From positions 1 to 34,510 of the forward strand of contig NZ_JAUCGJ010000051.1 of NCBI RefSeq assembly GCF_030378065.1: 34,510 nucleotides of DNA, read 5' to 3'. Below, in pieces: positions 16,337 through 24,476 of this stretch. How positions within the stretch are numbered: the first letter of the stretch is position 1; every line of letters starts with the position of its first letter. The position numbers and the translations under genes were made by a program. This DNA is from Candidatus Venteria ishoeyi. Its GTDB lineage: Bacteria; Pseudomonadota; Gammaproteobacteria; Beggiatoales; Beggiatoaceae. The notes beneath the pieces are model-generated. The model was given only the letters and a program-made list of their open reading frames with translations, had not been told where the DNA came from and searched no databases.

Positions 16337-17629
16337 ATGCCTGTCAAACGTTTTAGTATCTGCTCTGGACGGGTTGTTGACCCGTCTCAGGGTATGGATG
16401 AACCTGCCGATATTCACATTGCCGATGGTAAAATTCTGGCAATTGGTGATAAACCGGATGATTTCACTGCTGAGCAAACCATTGATGCCAGTGGTTTAGT
16501 GGTCAGTCCGGGGCTGGTTGATCTCAGCGCACGTTTACGCGAACCGGGGCAGGAACATAAAGCCACTATCGCTTCAGAAACCCGCGCCGCAGCCTGTAAC
16601 GGCATTACTACACTGTGCTGTCCACCGGATACCAAGCCAGTCATTGACACCCCGGCAGTTGCGGAATTATTACAGCAGCGTTCCGAAGCCAGTGGCATGA
16701 GTCAGGTATTACCACTGGCTGCCTTAACCCAGGGTCTGCAAGGCAAGCATCTGGCGGAAATGGGCAATCTTAAAGAAGCCGGTTGCGTGGGTGTCAGCAA
16801 TGCGCTGAAACCGATTGAAGATACTCGCGTATTGGCGCATGCCTTTGATTATGCCGCCAGTTGTGACTTAAGCGTTTTTATTCAACCCATTGATCCCTGG
16901 CTGGGGCGTGATGGTTTTGCGCATGAAGGCCAGCTCAGCACCCGCATGGGACTGGCAGGCATCCCCAGCAGCACGGAAACCATCGCCTTATCCCGTGATT
17001 TATTATTAATTGAACAGACCGGGGTACGCGCACATTTTTGCCGCATATCCACCGCAGGCGCAGTGGCTCTTATCCGTGAAGCGAAAGCGCGTAAGCTACC
17101 GGTAACGGCTGATGTGTGCGCCCATCAATTATTCCTGACGGAAGTGGACTTAGGCCCGTATGACAGCCAATGCCATGTTTATCCGCCACTACGCAGCCAG
17201 CGCGATCAGGATGCACTGCGCCAGGGCGTTGCTGACGGTACCATTGATGCTATTTGCTCCGATCATCAACCGCATGAACCTGATGCAAAACTGGCCCCTT
17301 TTGGTGAAACCGAACCCGGTATTTCTGCGCTGGATACCTTGTTGCCGCTGACGTTAAGACTGGGGCGGGAAATTCATAAGCCCTTAGTCGAAACCCTGGG
17401 CTATTTAAGCCACGCACCTGCAAAAATACTGGGCACTCAAGCGGGCACACTGCAAGTTGGTCAACAGGCCGACCTCTGTTTGATTGATACGCAAAACTAT
17501 TGGCAACTCAATAATGGCAGCTTCAATAGTCGCTGCCACAACAGCCCGTTTCTGGATTGGGAGCTACAAGGTCGCTGTGTGGCAACATTTATTCGTGGTC
17601 GCCAGGTATTTTCCAAAATACAGACATGA
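16337..17629 (+). CDS. pyrX: Dihydroorotase-like protein lacking metal ligands (PyrX/PyrC' type)
   Basis: 430 residues of the amidohydrolase fold, closest in pattern to type I dihydroorotases: SPGLVDLSARLREPGQEHKA, CCPPDTKPVIDTPAV, SDHQPH. The first metal motif, normally D-x-H-x-H-L-R, reads DLSARLR, so both histidines are replaced (S64, R66). The later ligand in HFCHxST-type loops is Arg (RAHFCRISTAG, R236). D309/H310 of the DHxPH motif remain. This matches the non-catalytic dihydroorotase homologues that in pseudomonads and relatives stabilise aspartate transcarbamoylase (PyrB). PyrB is not in the window, and here the gene is instead sandwiched between a GTPase and a phosphatase. Function as a PyrB partner is family knowledge, not shown here. 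Confidence 0.85.
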   Translation: MPVKRFSICSGRVVDPSQGMDEPADIHIADGKILAIGDKPDDFTAEQTIDASGLVVSPGLVDLSARLREPGQEHKATIASETRAAACNGITTLCCPPDTKPVIDTPAVAELLQQRSEASGMSQVLPLAALTQGLQGKHLAEMGNLKEAGCVGVSNALKPIEDTRVLAHAFDYAASCDLSVFIQPIDPWLGRDGFAHEGQLSTRMGLAGIPSSTETIALSRDLLLIEQTGVRAHFCRISTAGAVALIREAKARKLPVTADVCAHQLFLTEVDLGPYDSQCHVYPPLRSQRDQDALRQGVADGTIDAICSDHQPHEPDAKLAPFGETEPGISALDTLLPLTLRLGREIHKPLVETLGYLSHAPAKILGTQAGTLQVGQQADLCLIDTQNYWQLNNGSFNSRCHNSPFLDWELQGRCVATFIRGRQVFSKIQT

Positions 17630-18429
17630 ACATCCATCTGGATCAGCATTACATCACGGGGCATAGTCACCGCGTTTGCCAGGACTATAGCTTAAAAGGT
17701 CGGGTCAATGAACAATCTTACCTGATTCTATCTGATGGCTGTTCTGCTTCAGAAAATACCGACATTGGCGCACGTTTATTATGCTTAAGCGCACAATCAT
17801 TGTTACAATCCCATATTAACGCCATGCCTGACTGGAAAAGTTTTGGTTTATCCGTCATTCAGGAAACAGCCAAAATAGCGCAACAAATCCAACTATCCTT
17901 AAATGCGTTAGATGCCACGCTACTGGTTGCCTGGACAGCGCAAGACCGGTTTTATGTTTACGTCTATGGCGATGGCTGCCTGGCAATGAGGAGCGCAGAA
18001 GGCCGCTTGCGTACTATTGATTTGGAATTTCAGCCCAATGCACCGTTTTATCTTTCCTACTGGTTAGATGAAGCATTGATAAAACAATATCAGGTACTGA
18101 TAAAAGACCCAAAAAACTTATCTCTCCATGATACAAAATTAGGATATAAGCTGCTCGTACCATTTAACGAAGTCCTGGCCTTCACCTTTAAGCGCAAGGA
18201 ATACCCCTTGCTGGCCATTTTCAGCGATGGCATCAGTGCCTGGCAAAAGCGCAAGCAACGAGACTATTTACCCAGTTTAACGGTGGCTGAAACATTGTTA
18301 AATTTCCCCAACCTGCAAGAGAACTTTGCTTATCGCCGCTTGGCTAAAGCACAGAAAAATTATTTAAAACAAGACATTTATCCTATGGATGATGTTGCTA
18401 TGGGTGCATTTGTGTGTCATGAAGACTGA
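17626..18429 (+). CDS. PP2C-like Ser/Thr protein phosphatase
   Basis: Start ATG 17626 overlaps the preceding stop (ATGA); a longer frame from 17557 would lie inside the upstream gene. The 267-aa product shows the spaced aspartate motifs of PP2C phosphatases: CQDYSL near the N-terminus, LSDGCSAS (D37, G38), a DATLLVAW core strand, VYGDGCLAM, AIFSDGISAWQ and the terminal DDVAMGAF. These bind the two catalytic metal ions. The N-terminal motif usually has an acidic pair, so activity is likely but not certain. It is translationally coupled to pyrX and overlaps slyX. A membrane Ser/Thr kinase at 9894 is a candidate partner. Confidence 0.82.
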   Translation: MNIHLDQHYITGHSHRVCQDYSLKGRVNEQSYLILSDGCSASENTDIGARLLCLSAQSLLQSHINAMPDWKSFGLSVIQETAKIAQQIQLSLNALDATLLVAWTAQDRFYVYVYGDGCLAMRSAEGRLRTIDLEFQPNAPFYLSYWLDEALIKQYQVLIKDPKNLSLHDTKLGYKLLVPFNEVLAFTFKRKEYPLLAIFSDGISAWQKRKQRDYLPSLTVAETLLNFPNLQENFAYRRLAKAQKNYLKQDIYPMDDVAMGAFVCHED

Positions 18430-18640
18430 ACAACAAACTGACGAACGTTTCATCAATCTGGAAACAAAACTGGCGTATCAGGAAGATACGATACAAACCT
18501 TAAATGACATTGTGACAAGACAGCAACAACAGATTACGCAATTAGAAGATGACTTGAAATATTTATTAACGCATCTTAAATCATTGACAGAAAATGTTCA
18601 GGAAATACAAGATACCCACGAAAAGCCACCGCATTATTAA
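18419..18640 (+). CDS. slyX: SlyX family protein
   Basis: 73 residues, almost wholly a coiled coil: ERFINLETKLAYQEDTIQTL then LNDIVTRQQQQITQLEDDL, ending in PPHY. Length, heptad pattern and the Pro-Pro-His C-terminus are those of SlyX, a small protein of unknown biochemical role found in gammaproteobacteria. The ATG at 18419 is chosen because it removes a non-family N-terminal extension. It overlaps the phosphatase gene by 11 bases, so it is the last gene of the GTPase operon. Confidence 0.9.
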   Translation: MKTEQQTDERFINLETKLAYQEDTIQTLNDIVTRQQQQITQLEDDLKYLLTHLKSLTENVQEIQDTHEKPPHY

Positions 18641-18671
18641 GCTCAGCTAGTATTTGTTCGGTATAAGCTTC

Positions 18672-18694
18672 TTTTAGCCGCTATGCGTCTAAAA
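18672..18694 (+). repeat. Small hairpin after slyX
   Basis: TTTTAG-C-CGC-TAT-GCG-T-CTAAAA forms a compact stem with one mismatch (18672-18694). It may cap the slyX operon transcript, but no U-tract follows, so intrinsic termination here is only a possibility. Confidence 0.35.
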
Positions 18695-18790
18695 ATCACT
18701 TCTACCTCACGCCATGCTATTTGATTGCGCGTGCCAGATTTTACCCTTTTTTCTTAAAAAACCTTACATCGAGTTCAGGCTAATATAGAC

Positions 18791-19228
18791 ATGCCTCATA
18801 TCAAAAAAACAGCTTTAGTTGCCTATTCTGCAAAGCAGATGTATGACCTGGTGGAAGCTATCGAATCCTATCCGGAATTTTTACCCTGGTGTAAAAAAAC
18901 CATTGTCAAGTCACGTTCAGATTCTGAAATTATCGCAGGTATCACGATGGCGGTAAAAGGATTGGAAAAAAGTTTTCACACCCAAAACCCCATTGTGCCG
19001 GGCAAATCAATAGAAATGCATTTATTAGACGGCCCCTTTAGTCAGTTAGATGGACGCTGGGAGTTTCAGTCTTTGGGCGAAACAGGTTGTAAAGTAGGAC
19101 TGGTGATGCAGTTTGAAATCAGTAACCCTTTATTACGCGCTACTTTGGGGCCGCTATTTAATCATATCATGGGTACCTTGGTGGATGCTTTTGTGAAGCG
19201 GGCTGGAGAGGTTTATGACCAGCGCTGA
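18791..19228 (+). CDS. ratA: RatA/COQ10-like START-domain protein
   Basis: 145 residues: MPHIKKTALVAYSAKQMYDL, VEAIESYPEFLPWCKK and FEISNPLLRATLGPLF are characteristic of the RatA/Coq10 family (polyketide cyclase/START fold). In E. coli RatA was described as a ribosome association toxin; the Coq10 branch binds ubiquinone, so the primary role could be quinone-related. The rnfH gene overlaps its 3' end by 14 bases, the usual gammaproteobacterial pairing. smpB, often divergent from this pair, is not here. The 150-base upstream gap presumably holds its promoter. Confidence 0.94.
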   Translation: MPHIKKTALVAYSAKQMYDLVEAIESYPEFLPWCKKTIVKSRSDSEIIAGITMAVKGLEKSFHTQNPIVPGKSIEMHLLDGPFSQLDGRWEFQSLGETGCKVGLVMQFEISNPLLRATLGPLFNHIMGTLVDAFVKRAGEVYDQR

Positions 19229-19526
19229 TATGCAGGTTGAAGTCGCTTACGCCTTACCCGAAAGGCAGATTATTTTATCGCTGCAATTGCCTCAAGGCAG
19301 TACCTTGACGCAAGCTGTGACAGCCAGTGGTCTGTTACAGCGCTTTCCTGATATTGATCTGGCAACGGTAAAACTGGGCATTTTCGGAAAAATCAAACAG
19401 GCTGGAGAGGTTTTGCGGGATAAGGATAGGGTAGAAATCTACCGGCCTTTAATCGCCGATCCCAAAGAAGTACGCCGCAAGCGCGCCGCAGAAGGTAAAA
19501 AAATGCGTAGCCAGAAGGATAGTTAA
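19215..19526 (+). CDS. rnfH: RnfH family ubiquitin-like protein
   Basis: 103 residues with a beta-grasp pattern: MQVEVAYALPERQIILSLQL, GIFGKIKQAGEVLRDKDRVE, then IYRPLIADPKEVRRKRAAE, the signature end of the RnfH/UPF0125 family. It overlaps ratA by 14 bases and is presumably co-translated. In some bacteria rnfH sits with rnf genes, but its biochemical role is unsettled; ratB as antitoxin for ratA was proposed in E. coli. Confidence 0.94.
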   Translation: MTSADMQVEVAYALPERQIILSLQLPQGSTLTQAVTASGLLQRFPDIDLATVKLGIFGKIKQAGEVLRDKDRVEIYRPLIADPKEVRRKRAAEGKKMRSQKDS

Positions 19527-19528
19527 GC

Positions 19529-20686
19529 GTGGATATGCGTTATCAGATCACTCACCGGGTTACGTTGGTGGGTGCCTTCACCAATGTCGTGCTGGCGGTT
19601 GCTAAAATTGTTTTTGGCTGGCTGGGACAATCACAGGCACTGATTGCCGATGGTTTGCATTCATTTTCTGACCTGCTCAGTGATGGCCTGGTACTGCTTG
19701 GTGCGCGTTTTGGCGGGCAGCAGGCAGATGAAGACCATCCTTATGGGCATAGGCGTATTGAGACACTTGCCACGGTTGCGATGGGGCTGTTATTGTTGCT
19801 GGTGGCTGGTGGTATTGTCTGGGACAGTATTGAGCGCCTGATGGTGCCACTGGAAATTCATCCCCCCAGTTGGCTGGCCTTATCCATTGCCTTGGTTTCA
19901 ATCTTGTCAAAAGAAGCCTTATATCATTATACCCGTCATGCCGCCAATCAGATTAATTCACAATTATTACATGCCAATGCCTGGCATCATCGTAGTGACG
20001 CCTTATCCTCTATTGTCGTATTTATCAGTATTGGTGGCAGCATGGCAGGCATATTCTGGCTGGATATTGCCGGGGCTATCATTGTCGCAATGATGATTGG
20101 GCATATCGGCTGGTTATTGGTCTGGAGAAATATTCAGGAACTCATCGATACCAGCGTCAGCCCGGAACAAGTCTCCAATATTCAGCAGATTATTCGCGAA
20201 GTACCTGGGGTTAAATCTTTACACCAACTGCGCACCCGGCAGATGGGCGGCGCTATTTTAGCGGATGTGCATATTCTGGTCGCTTGTGATTTAACCGTGT
20301 CCGAAGGTCATCAAATCAGTAATGTGGTACACCAGAGCTTGCTCAAGGCCAGTCATGATATTTGTGATGTAATTGTACATATTGACCCGGAAGATGACGA
20401 AGAACAACCGAGAAACAGCGATTTACCGCTACGTGATACCGTTTTGACACAGTTACAGCAAAAATGGCAACATATCCCGGCAGCCAAACATATTCATCAT
20501 ATCAACTTGCATTATCTGGCAGGTAAAATCAGTATGGATATTCACTTGAGCGCAGATATTGTAGAAAATTTTGCACAAGCACGGCATATTGCAGAACAGT
20601 TTTCCAGCTCAGCTAAAGACCTGGTTTATATCAAACAGATTCGTGTATATATTGATCCCTATCCCAGTTTGTCTGATAATAAGTAA
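19529..20686 (+). CDS. Cation diffusion facilitator (CDF) metal efflux protein
   Basis: 385 residues; GTG start at 19529 with AGAAGGA 9 bases upstream. Six transmembrane segments are followed by a cytosolic ferredoxin-like domain. The metal site is visible: H44 and D48 in ADGLHSFSD (TM2) and H153 and D157 in HHRSD (TM5), an H-D/H-D arrangement. The E. coli FieF/YiiP site is D-D/H-D, so specificity may differ (zinc, iron or manganese cannot be told apart). DEDHPYGHRRIE is the usual binding loop after TM2. The C-terminal domain is longer than in FieF, with a second ferredoxin-like half (about residues 300-380). It exchanges divalent metal for protons at the inner membrane. Confidence 0.9.
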   Translation: MDMRYQITHRVTLVGAFTNVVLAVAKIVFGWLGQSQALIADGLHSFSDLLSDGLVLLGARFGGQQADEDHPYGHRRIETLATVAMGLLLLLVAGGIVWDSIERLMVPLEIHPPSWLALSIALVSILSKEALYHYTRHAANQINSQLLHANAWHHRSDALSSIVVFISIGGSMAGIFWLDIAGAIIVAMMIGHIGWLLVWRNIQELIDTSVSPEQVSNIQQIIREVPGVKSLHQLRTRQMGGAILADVHILVACDLTVSEGHQISNVVHQSLLKASHDICDVIVHIDPEDDEEQPRNSDLPLRDTVLTQLQQKWQHIPAAKHIHHINLHYLAGKISMDIHLSADIVENFAQARHIAEQFSSSAKDLVYIKQIRVYIDPYPSLSDNK

Positions 20687-20689
20687 ATG

Positions 20690-20835
20690 AGAAGCTGTTG
20701 GTAAACCTATTGCGCTCGACATAGCGGCGTTGCAGTCAGCACGAAAAATCCTCATGTACTACTTGTACACTCCGGTTTTTCGCACTGACTGCGCCTTGCT
20801 CTGCCTTCGCTCATGACGGTTTACCAACAGCTTCT
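20690..20835. repeat. 146-bp palindromic MITE-like element
   Basis: The ends are exact inverted 18-mers, AGAAGCTGTTGGTAAACC (20690-20707) and GGTTTACCAACAGCTTCT (20818-20835). Inside, GCAGTCAG..CGAAAAA (from 20732) pairs with TTTTTCG..CTGACTGC (to 20792), and the centre is TGTAC-TACTT-GTACA. The whole unit can fold into one long cruciform. It starts 3 bases after the CDF stop. No protein is encoded. It looks like a dispersed non-autonomous element of a kind common between gammaproteobacterial genes; it could also end transcription. Confidence 0.85.
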
Positions 20836-21012
20836 GAGTAAATAATTTTTAAAAAATTCAGCCTAAAACTTATTTGCTGATGTTGCCACCTTGGTTATTT
20901 TTGGCTTATTTTATGCCTGAAATGAATTAGCTTTTCCATCATGTTTTAAAGAAACGCCAATAAAATACAGAACAGGTTTTATGTCGTTTCCAATACTGCG
21001 GTAGTCTGTAAT
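20836..21012 (+). promoter_or_regulatory. Probable promoter region of minCDE
   Basis: AT-rich 177 bases between the palindromic element and minC. TTGCCA at 20883-20888 and TATTTT at 20907-20912, 18 bases apart, form a weak sigma-70-like pair. Nothing else was recognised. Confidence 0.3.
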
Positions 21013-21780
21013 ATGAATAGCACCACGCCAACGGATACCAAAACCCCGGCATTTGAATTAAAAGGCCATATGCTGACCGTCATGGTTTTGCATGTTTATA
21101 CTTCAGACAGTGCTTATCTGGCAGCACAATTGCAACAGAAAGTCAGTCAGGCACCTGCGATGTTTAAACAAGCGCCGGTTATTTTAGATGTGCGCACAAT
21201 CGTTGAATATAAACAAATGCTGGATATTCCGTTTCTGGTTGAAGAACTGCGGGGTTATGGCATGTTACCCATCGGTATCCGGGGAGGAGGGCCAGGACTG
21301 AACAGCATGGCCTTAGCCGTAGGTTTGCATTTATTAGCCAATGCCAAATCAGGAAAGCAGGCAACAGAATTATCTATTTCAGAACAACCCGCTAAACCGC
21401 AACAACAGGAAGCAGCAGAAACACACGAGCAGGCAGTGCCCGCTACGATTATTGAACAGCCTGTACGCTCTGGTCAACAGGTGCTGGCAAAAGGTGATTT
21501 AATTATTTTATCTTCCGTCAGTCGCGGTGCAGAAGTGTTGGCACATCGCCATATTCACGTTTATGGCGCTTTGCGGGGACGCGCTTTAGCGGGTATTAAA
21601 GGTGATAATCAAGCCAGAATTTTTTGTCATCGTCTGGATGCTGAATTGGTTTCTGTTGCCGGACAATATCAAATTAATGAAGAACTGGATAATCATATAT
21701 TGGATAAACCAGCACAAATTTATTTAGAAGAGGATCAACTAATGATCAAAGTTTTTAATGCGGGAGGGGCTTCCCGGTGA
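21013..21780 (+). CDS. minC: Septum site-determining protein MinC
   Basis: 255 residues. The N-terminal FtsZ-inhibiting domain (FELKGHMLTVMVLHVYT, LPIGIRGG) is joined by a Gln/Ala/Glu-rich linker (about 120-155) to the C-terminal beta-helix, which carries VRSGQQVLAKGDLIILSSVS, GAEVLAHRHIHVYGALRGRA and FCHRLDAELVSVAGQY. MinC blocks Z-ring assembly at the poles when recruited by MinD. Its stop overlaps the GTG start of minD, so the two are translationally coupled. Confidence 0.97.
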   Translation: MNSTTPTDTKTPAFELKGHMLTVMVLHVYTSDSAYLAAQLQQKVSQAPAMFKQAPVILDVRTIVEYKQMLDIPFLVEELRGYGMLPIGIRGGGPGLNSMALAVGLHLLANAKSGKQATELSISEQPAKPQQQEAAETHEQAVPATIIEQPVRSGQQVLAKGDLIILSSVSRGAEVLAHRHIHVYGALRGRALAGIKGDNQARIFCHRLDAELVSVAGQYQINEELDNHILDKPAQIYLEEDQLMIKVFNAGGASR

Positions 21781-22586
21781 GCAGGGTAATTGTGGTCACC
21801 TCAGGAAAAGGTGGCGTGGGTAAAACCACAACCAGCGCAGCATTTAGCACAGGATTGGCATTGCGCGGTTACAAAACCGTGGTCATTGATTTTGACGTGG
21901 GTTTGCGTAACCTGGATTTAATCATGGGCTGCGAGCGCCGCGTGGTTTATGATTTTGTCAATGTGGTTAAACAGGAAAGTAATCTCAACCAGGCTTTGAT
22001 TAAAGATAAACGGGTGGAAAATTTATTTGTCTTACCCGCATCACAAACCCGTGACAAGGATGCCTTGACCCAGGAAGGGGTTGGGCATGTGATTGCAGAG
22101 CTGAAACAAAACTTTGATTATATTGTGTGTGACTCGCCCGCAGGGATTGAACATGGCGCGCAGATGGCCATGTATTATGCCGATGAAGCCTTGGTTGTCA
22201 CCAATCCTGAAGTGTCTTCAGTGCGTGACTCGGATCGAATTATTGGTCTTTTAGCCAGTAAAACCTGGCGCGCGGAAAAAAACGAAGACCCGGTGCAAGA
22301 ACATTTATTAATTACCCGTTATGCCCCTGAGCGTGTTGATACAGGCGATATGTTAAGCGCAGATGATATACAGGAAATTCTGGCGATTCCATTTTTAGGG
22401 GCTATTCCAGAGTCTGATTCAGTATTACAAGCCTCTAATGCGGGCATTCCCATAACCCTGGATGAAAGTAGTAATGCGGGGCAGGCTTATCACGATATCG
22501 TCGCCCGCTTTCTCGGTGAAGATCGCCAGCAGCGTTTTTTGACCGCAGAGAAAAAAGGGCTGATTGCCCGCTTATTTGGGGGATAA
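21777..22586 (+). CDS. minD: Septum site-determining ATPase MinD
   Basis: 269 residues from a GTG overlapping the minC stop. The deviant Walker A SGKGGVGKTTTSA, FDVGLRNLDLIMGCERRVVY and DSPAGIE are classic MinD motifs. The C-terminal LIARLFGG forms the amphipathic membrane-targeting helix. MinD binds the membrane in its ATP form, recruits MinC and is released by MinE, producing pole-to-pole oscillation. Size matches the E. coli protein. minE follows 4 bases later. Confidence 0.98.
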   Translation: MSRVIVVTSGKGGVGKTTTSAAFSTGLALRGYKTVVIDFDVGLRNLDLIMGCERRVVYDFVNVVKQESNLNQALIKDKRVENLFVLPASQTRDKDALTQEGVGHVIAELKQNFDYIVCDSPAGIEHGAQMAMYYADEALVVTNPEVSSVRDSDRIIGLLASKTWRAEKNEDPVQEHLLITRYAPERVDTGDMLSADDIQEILAIPFLGAIPESDSVLQASNAGIPITLDESSNAGQAYHDIVARFLGEDRQQRFLTAEKKGLIARLFGG

Positions 22587-22590
22587 GACA

Positions 22591-22854
22591 ATGACTGGTT
22601 TACTTGATTATTTTCGCTCTACACCGAGAAATTCCGCTTCTCTGGCAAAAGAGCGTTTGCAGATTATTGTTGCCCACGAGCGTGGCGTTCGCCAGCGTGG
22701 CCCGGATTATTTGCCCAAATTACAACAGGAACTGTTGGCAGTGGTACGTAAATACGTGCATGTTGAAGATACCGACATCCGCGTTTCCATGGAAAATGAA
22801 GATGGCTGCGAAGTGTTGGAATTGAATATTTCTTTACCAGAAAATAACGCTTAA
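22591..22854 (+). CDS. minE: Cell division topological specificity factor MinE
   Basis: 87 residues. ATG 22591 (MTGLLDYFRS) is the family start; the longer frame from 22564 lies inside minD. The N-terminal amphipathic helix, the anti-MinCD segment (ASLAKERLQIIVAHERG) and the C-terminal topology domain (VSMENEDGCEVLELNISLPE) are all present. It stimulates MinD ATPase and confines MinC action to the poles. Confidence 0.97.
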   Translation: MTGLLDYFRSTPRNSASLAKERLQIIVAHERGVRQRGPDYLPKLQQELLAVVRKYVHVEDTDIRVSMENEDGCEVLELNISLPENNA

Positions 22855-23000
22855 GCAGGTAGTGCGGCAATTTTACGATAACTACCTTGCGGCGCGCTGT
22901 GCCAGCAAAGTCTCATCAATACCTTGCGTGTCGATGTGGTTTTGTCAGCTTGCGCCCATTGCTTATCCATCTCTCAAAATTAGCAGCTAAGGCACTGAAC

Positions 23001-23699
23001 TTATGTTGGCTTAGTGGGTTGTGCAACCACCTGATTGCGTAAATAAACAGGGGCCACTTGTTCGGCTGCAAGCACTTCACCTTGTTGAAAGGCTGCTAAA
23101 GCCAGGGGTAACATGTCTTGTGCCTGTGGATAACGCTGCCCATCATAATTTTTCAGCCAGTCGCCAGTGCGTGCGGTCAAGCTTTCCGCCTCACACAGCC
23201 AACCACTGCCCACCCCTTGCCAAGCCGCTTTTGCCTCTGCTATGGGTAAGGGGACTTGTTTTGCAGGTAATACGCACTCATCTTGTAATGGTACCATGCA
23301 CTGATCTGCGTTTAACTGGTATAAACCCCAGTAAATTTCAGACATGCGCGCATCAATAGCAGCAAAAACCTGAGGTGTTTTAAAATCAGCATAAGCACCT
23401 TGTGCTAACATGGCTAATGATGAAATGCAGGCAATGGGGAGATCAGCGCCTAAGGCAATACCTTGAACCACGCCGCAACCGATACGCAAACCGGTGAAAC
23501 TGCCAGGGCCGCGACCAAAACCCAAGCCATCAAGTTGGGCGGGGGATAGTTCAGCTTCGGCCAGCAGTTGCTCAGCCATCTCCAATATCCGCTCAGCATG
23601 GCGACGCGGGGCTAATTCACTCAGCACCCGGTACTCTCCATTGATGGCAAGTGCGCAGGAACAGTTTTCAGTTGCGGTATCAAGTAATAATAATTTCAT
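23001..23699 (-). CDS. tsaB: tRNA threonylcarbamoyladenosine biosynthesis protein TsaB
   Basis: 232 residues: MKLLLLDTATENCSCAL, RRHAERILEMAEQLL and GFGRGPGSFTGLRIGCGVVQ are TsaB signatures. It is the ASKHA-fold partner that binds TsaD and TsaE in making t6A37 of ANN-decoding tRNAs; TsaB itself lacks catalytic function. It converges with minE; the 146 bases between them hold only a weak 7-base inverted repeat (AGGTAGT/ACTACCT near 22858-22895). The ribosome site is weak. Confidence 0.96.
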   Translation of the reverse strand: MKLLLLDTATENCSCALAINGEYRVLSELAPRRHAERILEMAEQLLAEAELSPAQLDGLGFGRGPGSFTGLRIGCGVVQGIALGADLPIACISSLAMLAQGAYADFKTPQVFAAIDARMSEIYWGLYQLNADQCMVPLQDECVLPAKQVPLPIAEAKAAWQGVGSGWLCEAESLTARTGDWLKNYDGQRYPQAQDMLPLALAAFQQGEVLAAEQVAPVYLRNQVVAQPTKPT

Positions 23700-23905
23700 A
23701 AAAATACTACACAGTTTTAAGGATTCCGGTTATGATTTACCATTATCGCTTTTGCTAAATTCAGAAAAGGCGTTATAGTAGCTGTTTTTTGTTGAAACCA
23801 AGGGTTATTAGAGGCTATTTAGGCACCAAATATTTTAAATTTATGGTATAAAATATGCCAACTATTAATTATTTTCCTTGCAAAAATATCAAAAGACTTC
23901 ACAAA

Positions 23906-24475
23906 ATGACAGAAATTTTTGGAAATTTTCAGGAATTGAGTGATCAAGAAGATTTTCTGATTACACGTTTTTCCTCTTCCAGCCAGCCACTGAAGCAACG
24001 CTGGCATAATAAAGGCCTGTCTGCCAGTTTTATTGCCGATTATTTATACACTTTTTTTATCAGTAAAGATGGTAAAGCCAGTGTGTCGGCCCATACTAAA
24101 AATGCAGCAAAATATATTGCCAATGAATTACTTGAAAATGCAATGAAATTCAGTAATGGTGACATTGATTATCCAACAACGATGTCATTTATTATTCGGG
24201 GAAATACAGTGTTTTTTTATACGGCTAATAGTATCGCACCAGAAATACAGCTGAATTTCCAGCATTACCTGAGAAAGTTACTGGCAGATGATCCCCATGC
24301 GCTTTATATACAACAAATGGAAAATAATGCAAAGGATGTTAATAGCACATGTTCAGGCCTGGGGTTTCTCAGTATGATTTGTGATTATAAGGCAGATATT
24401 GCCTGGAAATTCAGCAACAGTAGTGAACCATGTACCACACCTATCGTGACGACGATGGTGCGCATGGATATTTAA
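23906..24475 (+). CDS. Small HATPase-fold regulator (slr1658/SiaB-like)
   Basis: 189 residues from ATG 23906 ([10 protein letters not shown]); an upstream in-frame ATG at 23855 would add 17 residues that do not fit the family, and neither start has a strong ribosome site. [20 protein letters not shown] and [20 protein letters not shown] match, from memory, the slr1658-type regulators (DUF6272-like, related to SiaB). [11 protein letters not shown] resembles the N-box of GHKL/HATPase folds, and [12 protein letters not shown] a degenerate G-box. It sits one base upstream of a hybrid histidine kinase, so it likely feeds or modulates that kinase. Whether it is a kinase or only an ATP-binding switch is unknown. 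Confidence 0.7.
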   Translation: MTEIFGNFQELSDQEDFLITRFSSSSQPLKQRWHNKGLSASFIADYLYTFFISKDGKASVSAHTKNAAKYIANELLENAMKFSNGDIDYPTTMSFIIRGNTVFFYTANSIAPEIQLNFQHYLRKLLADDPHALYIQQMENNAKDVNSTCSGLGFLSMICDYKADIAWKFSNSSEPCTTPIVTTMVRMDI

Positions 24476-24476
24476 T

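Noticed and set aside
22855-22900. Inverted repeat AGGTAGT/ACTACCT between minE and tsaB as a terminator
   Set aside because: Only 7 bases per arm with a 17-base loop and no U-tract; too weak to call.
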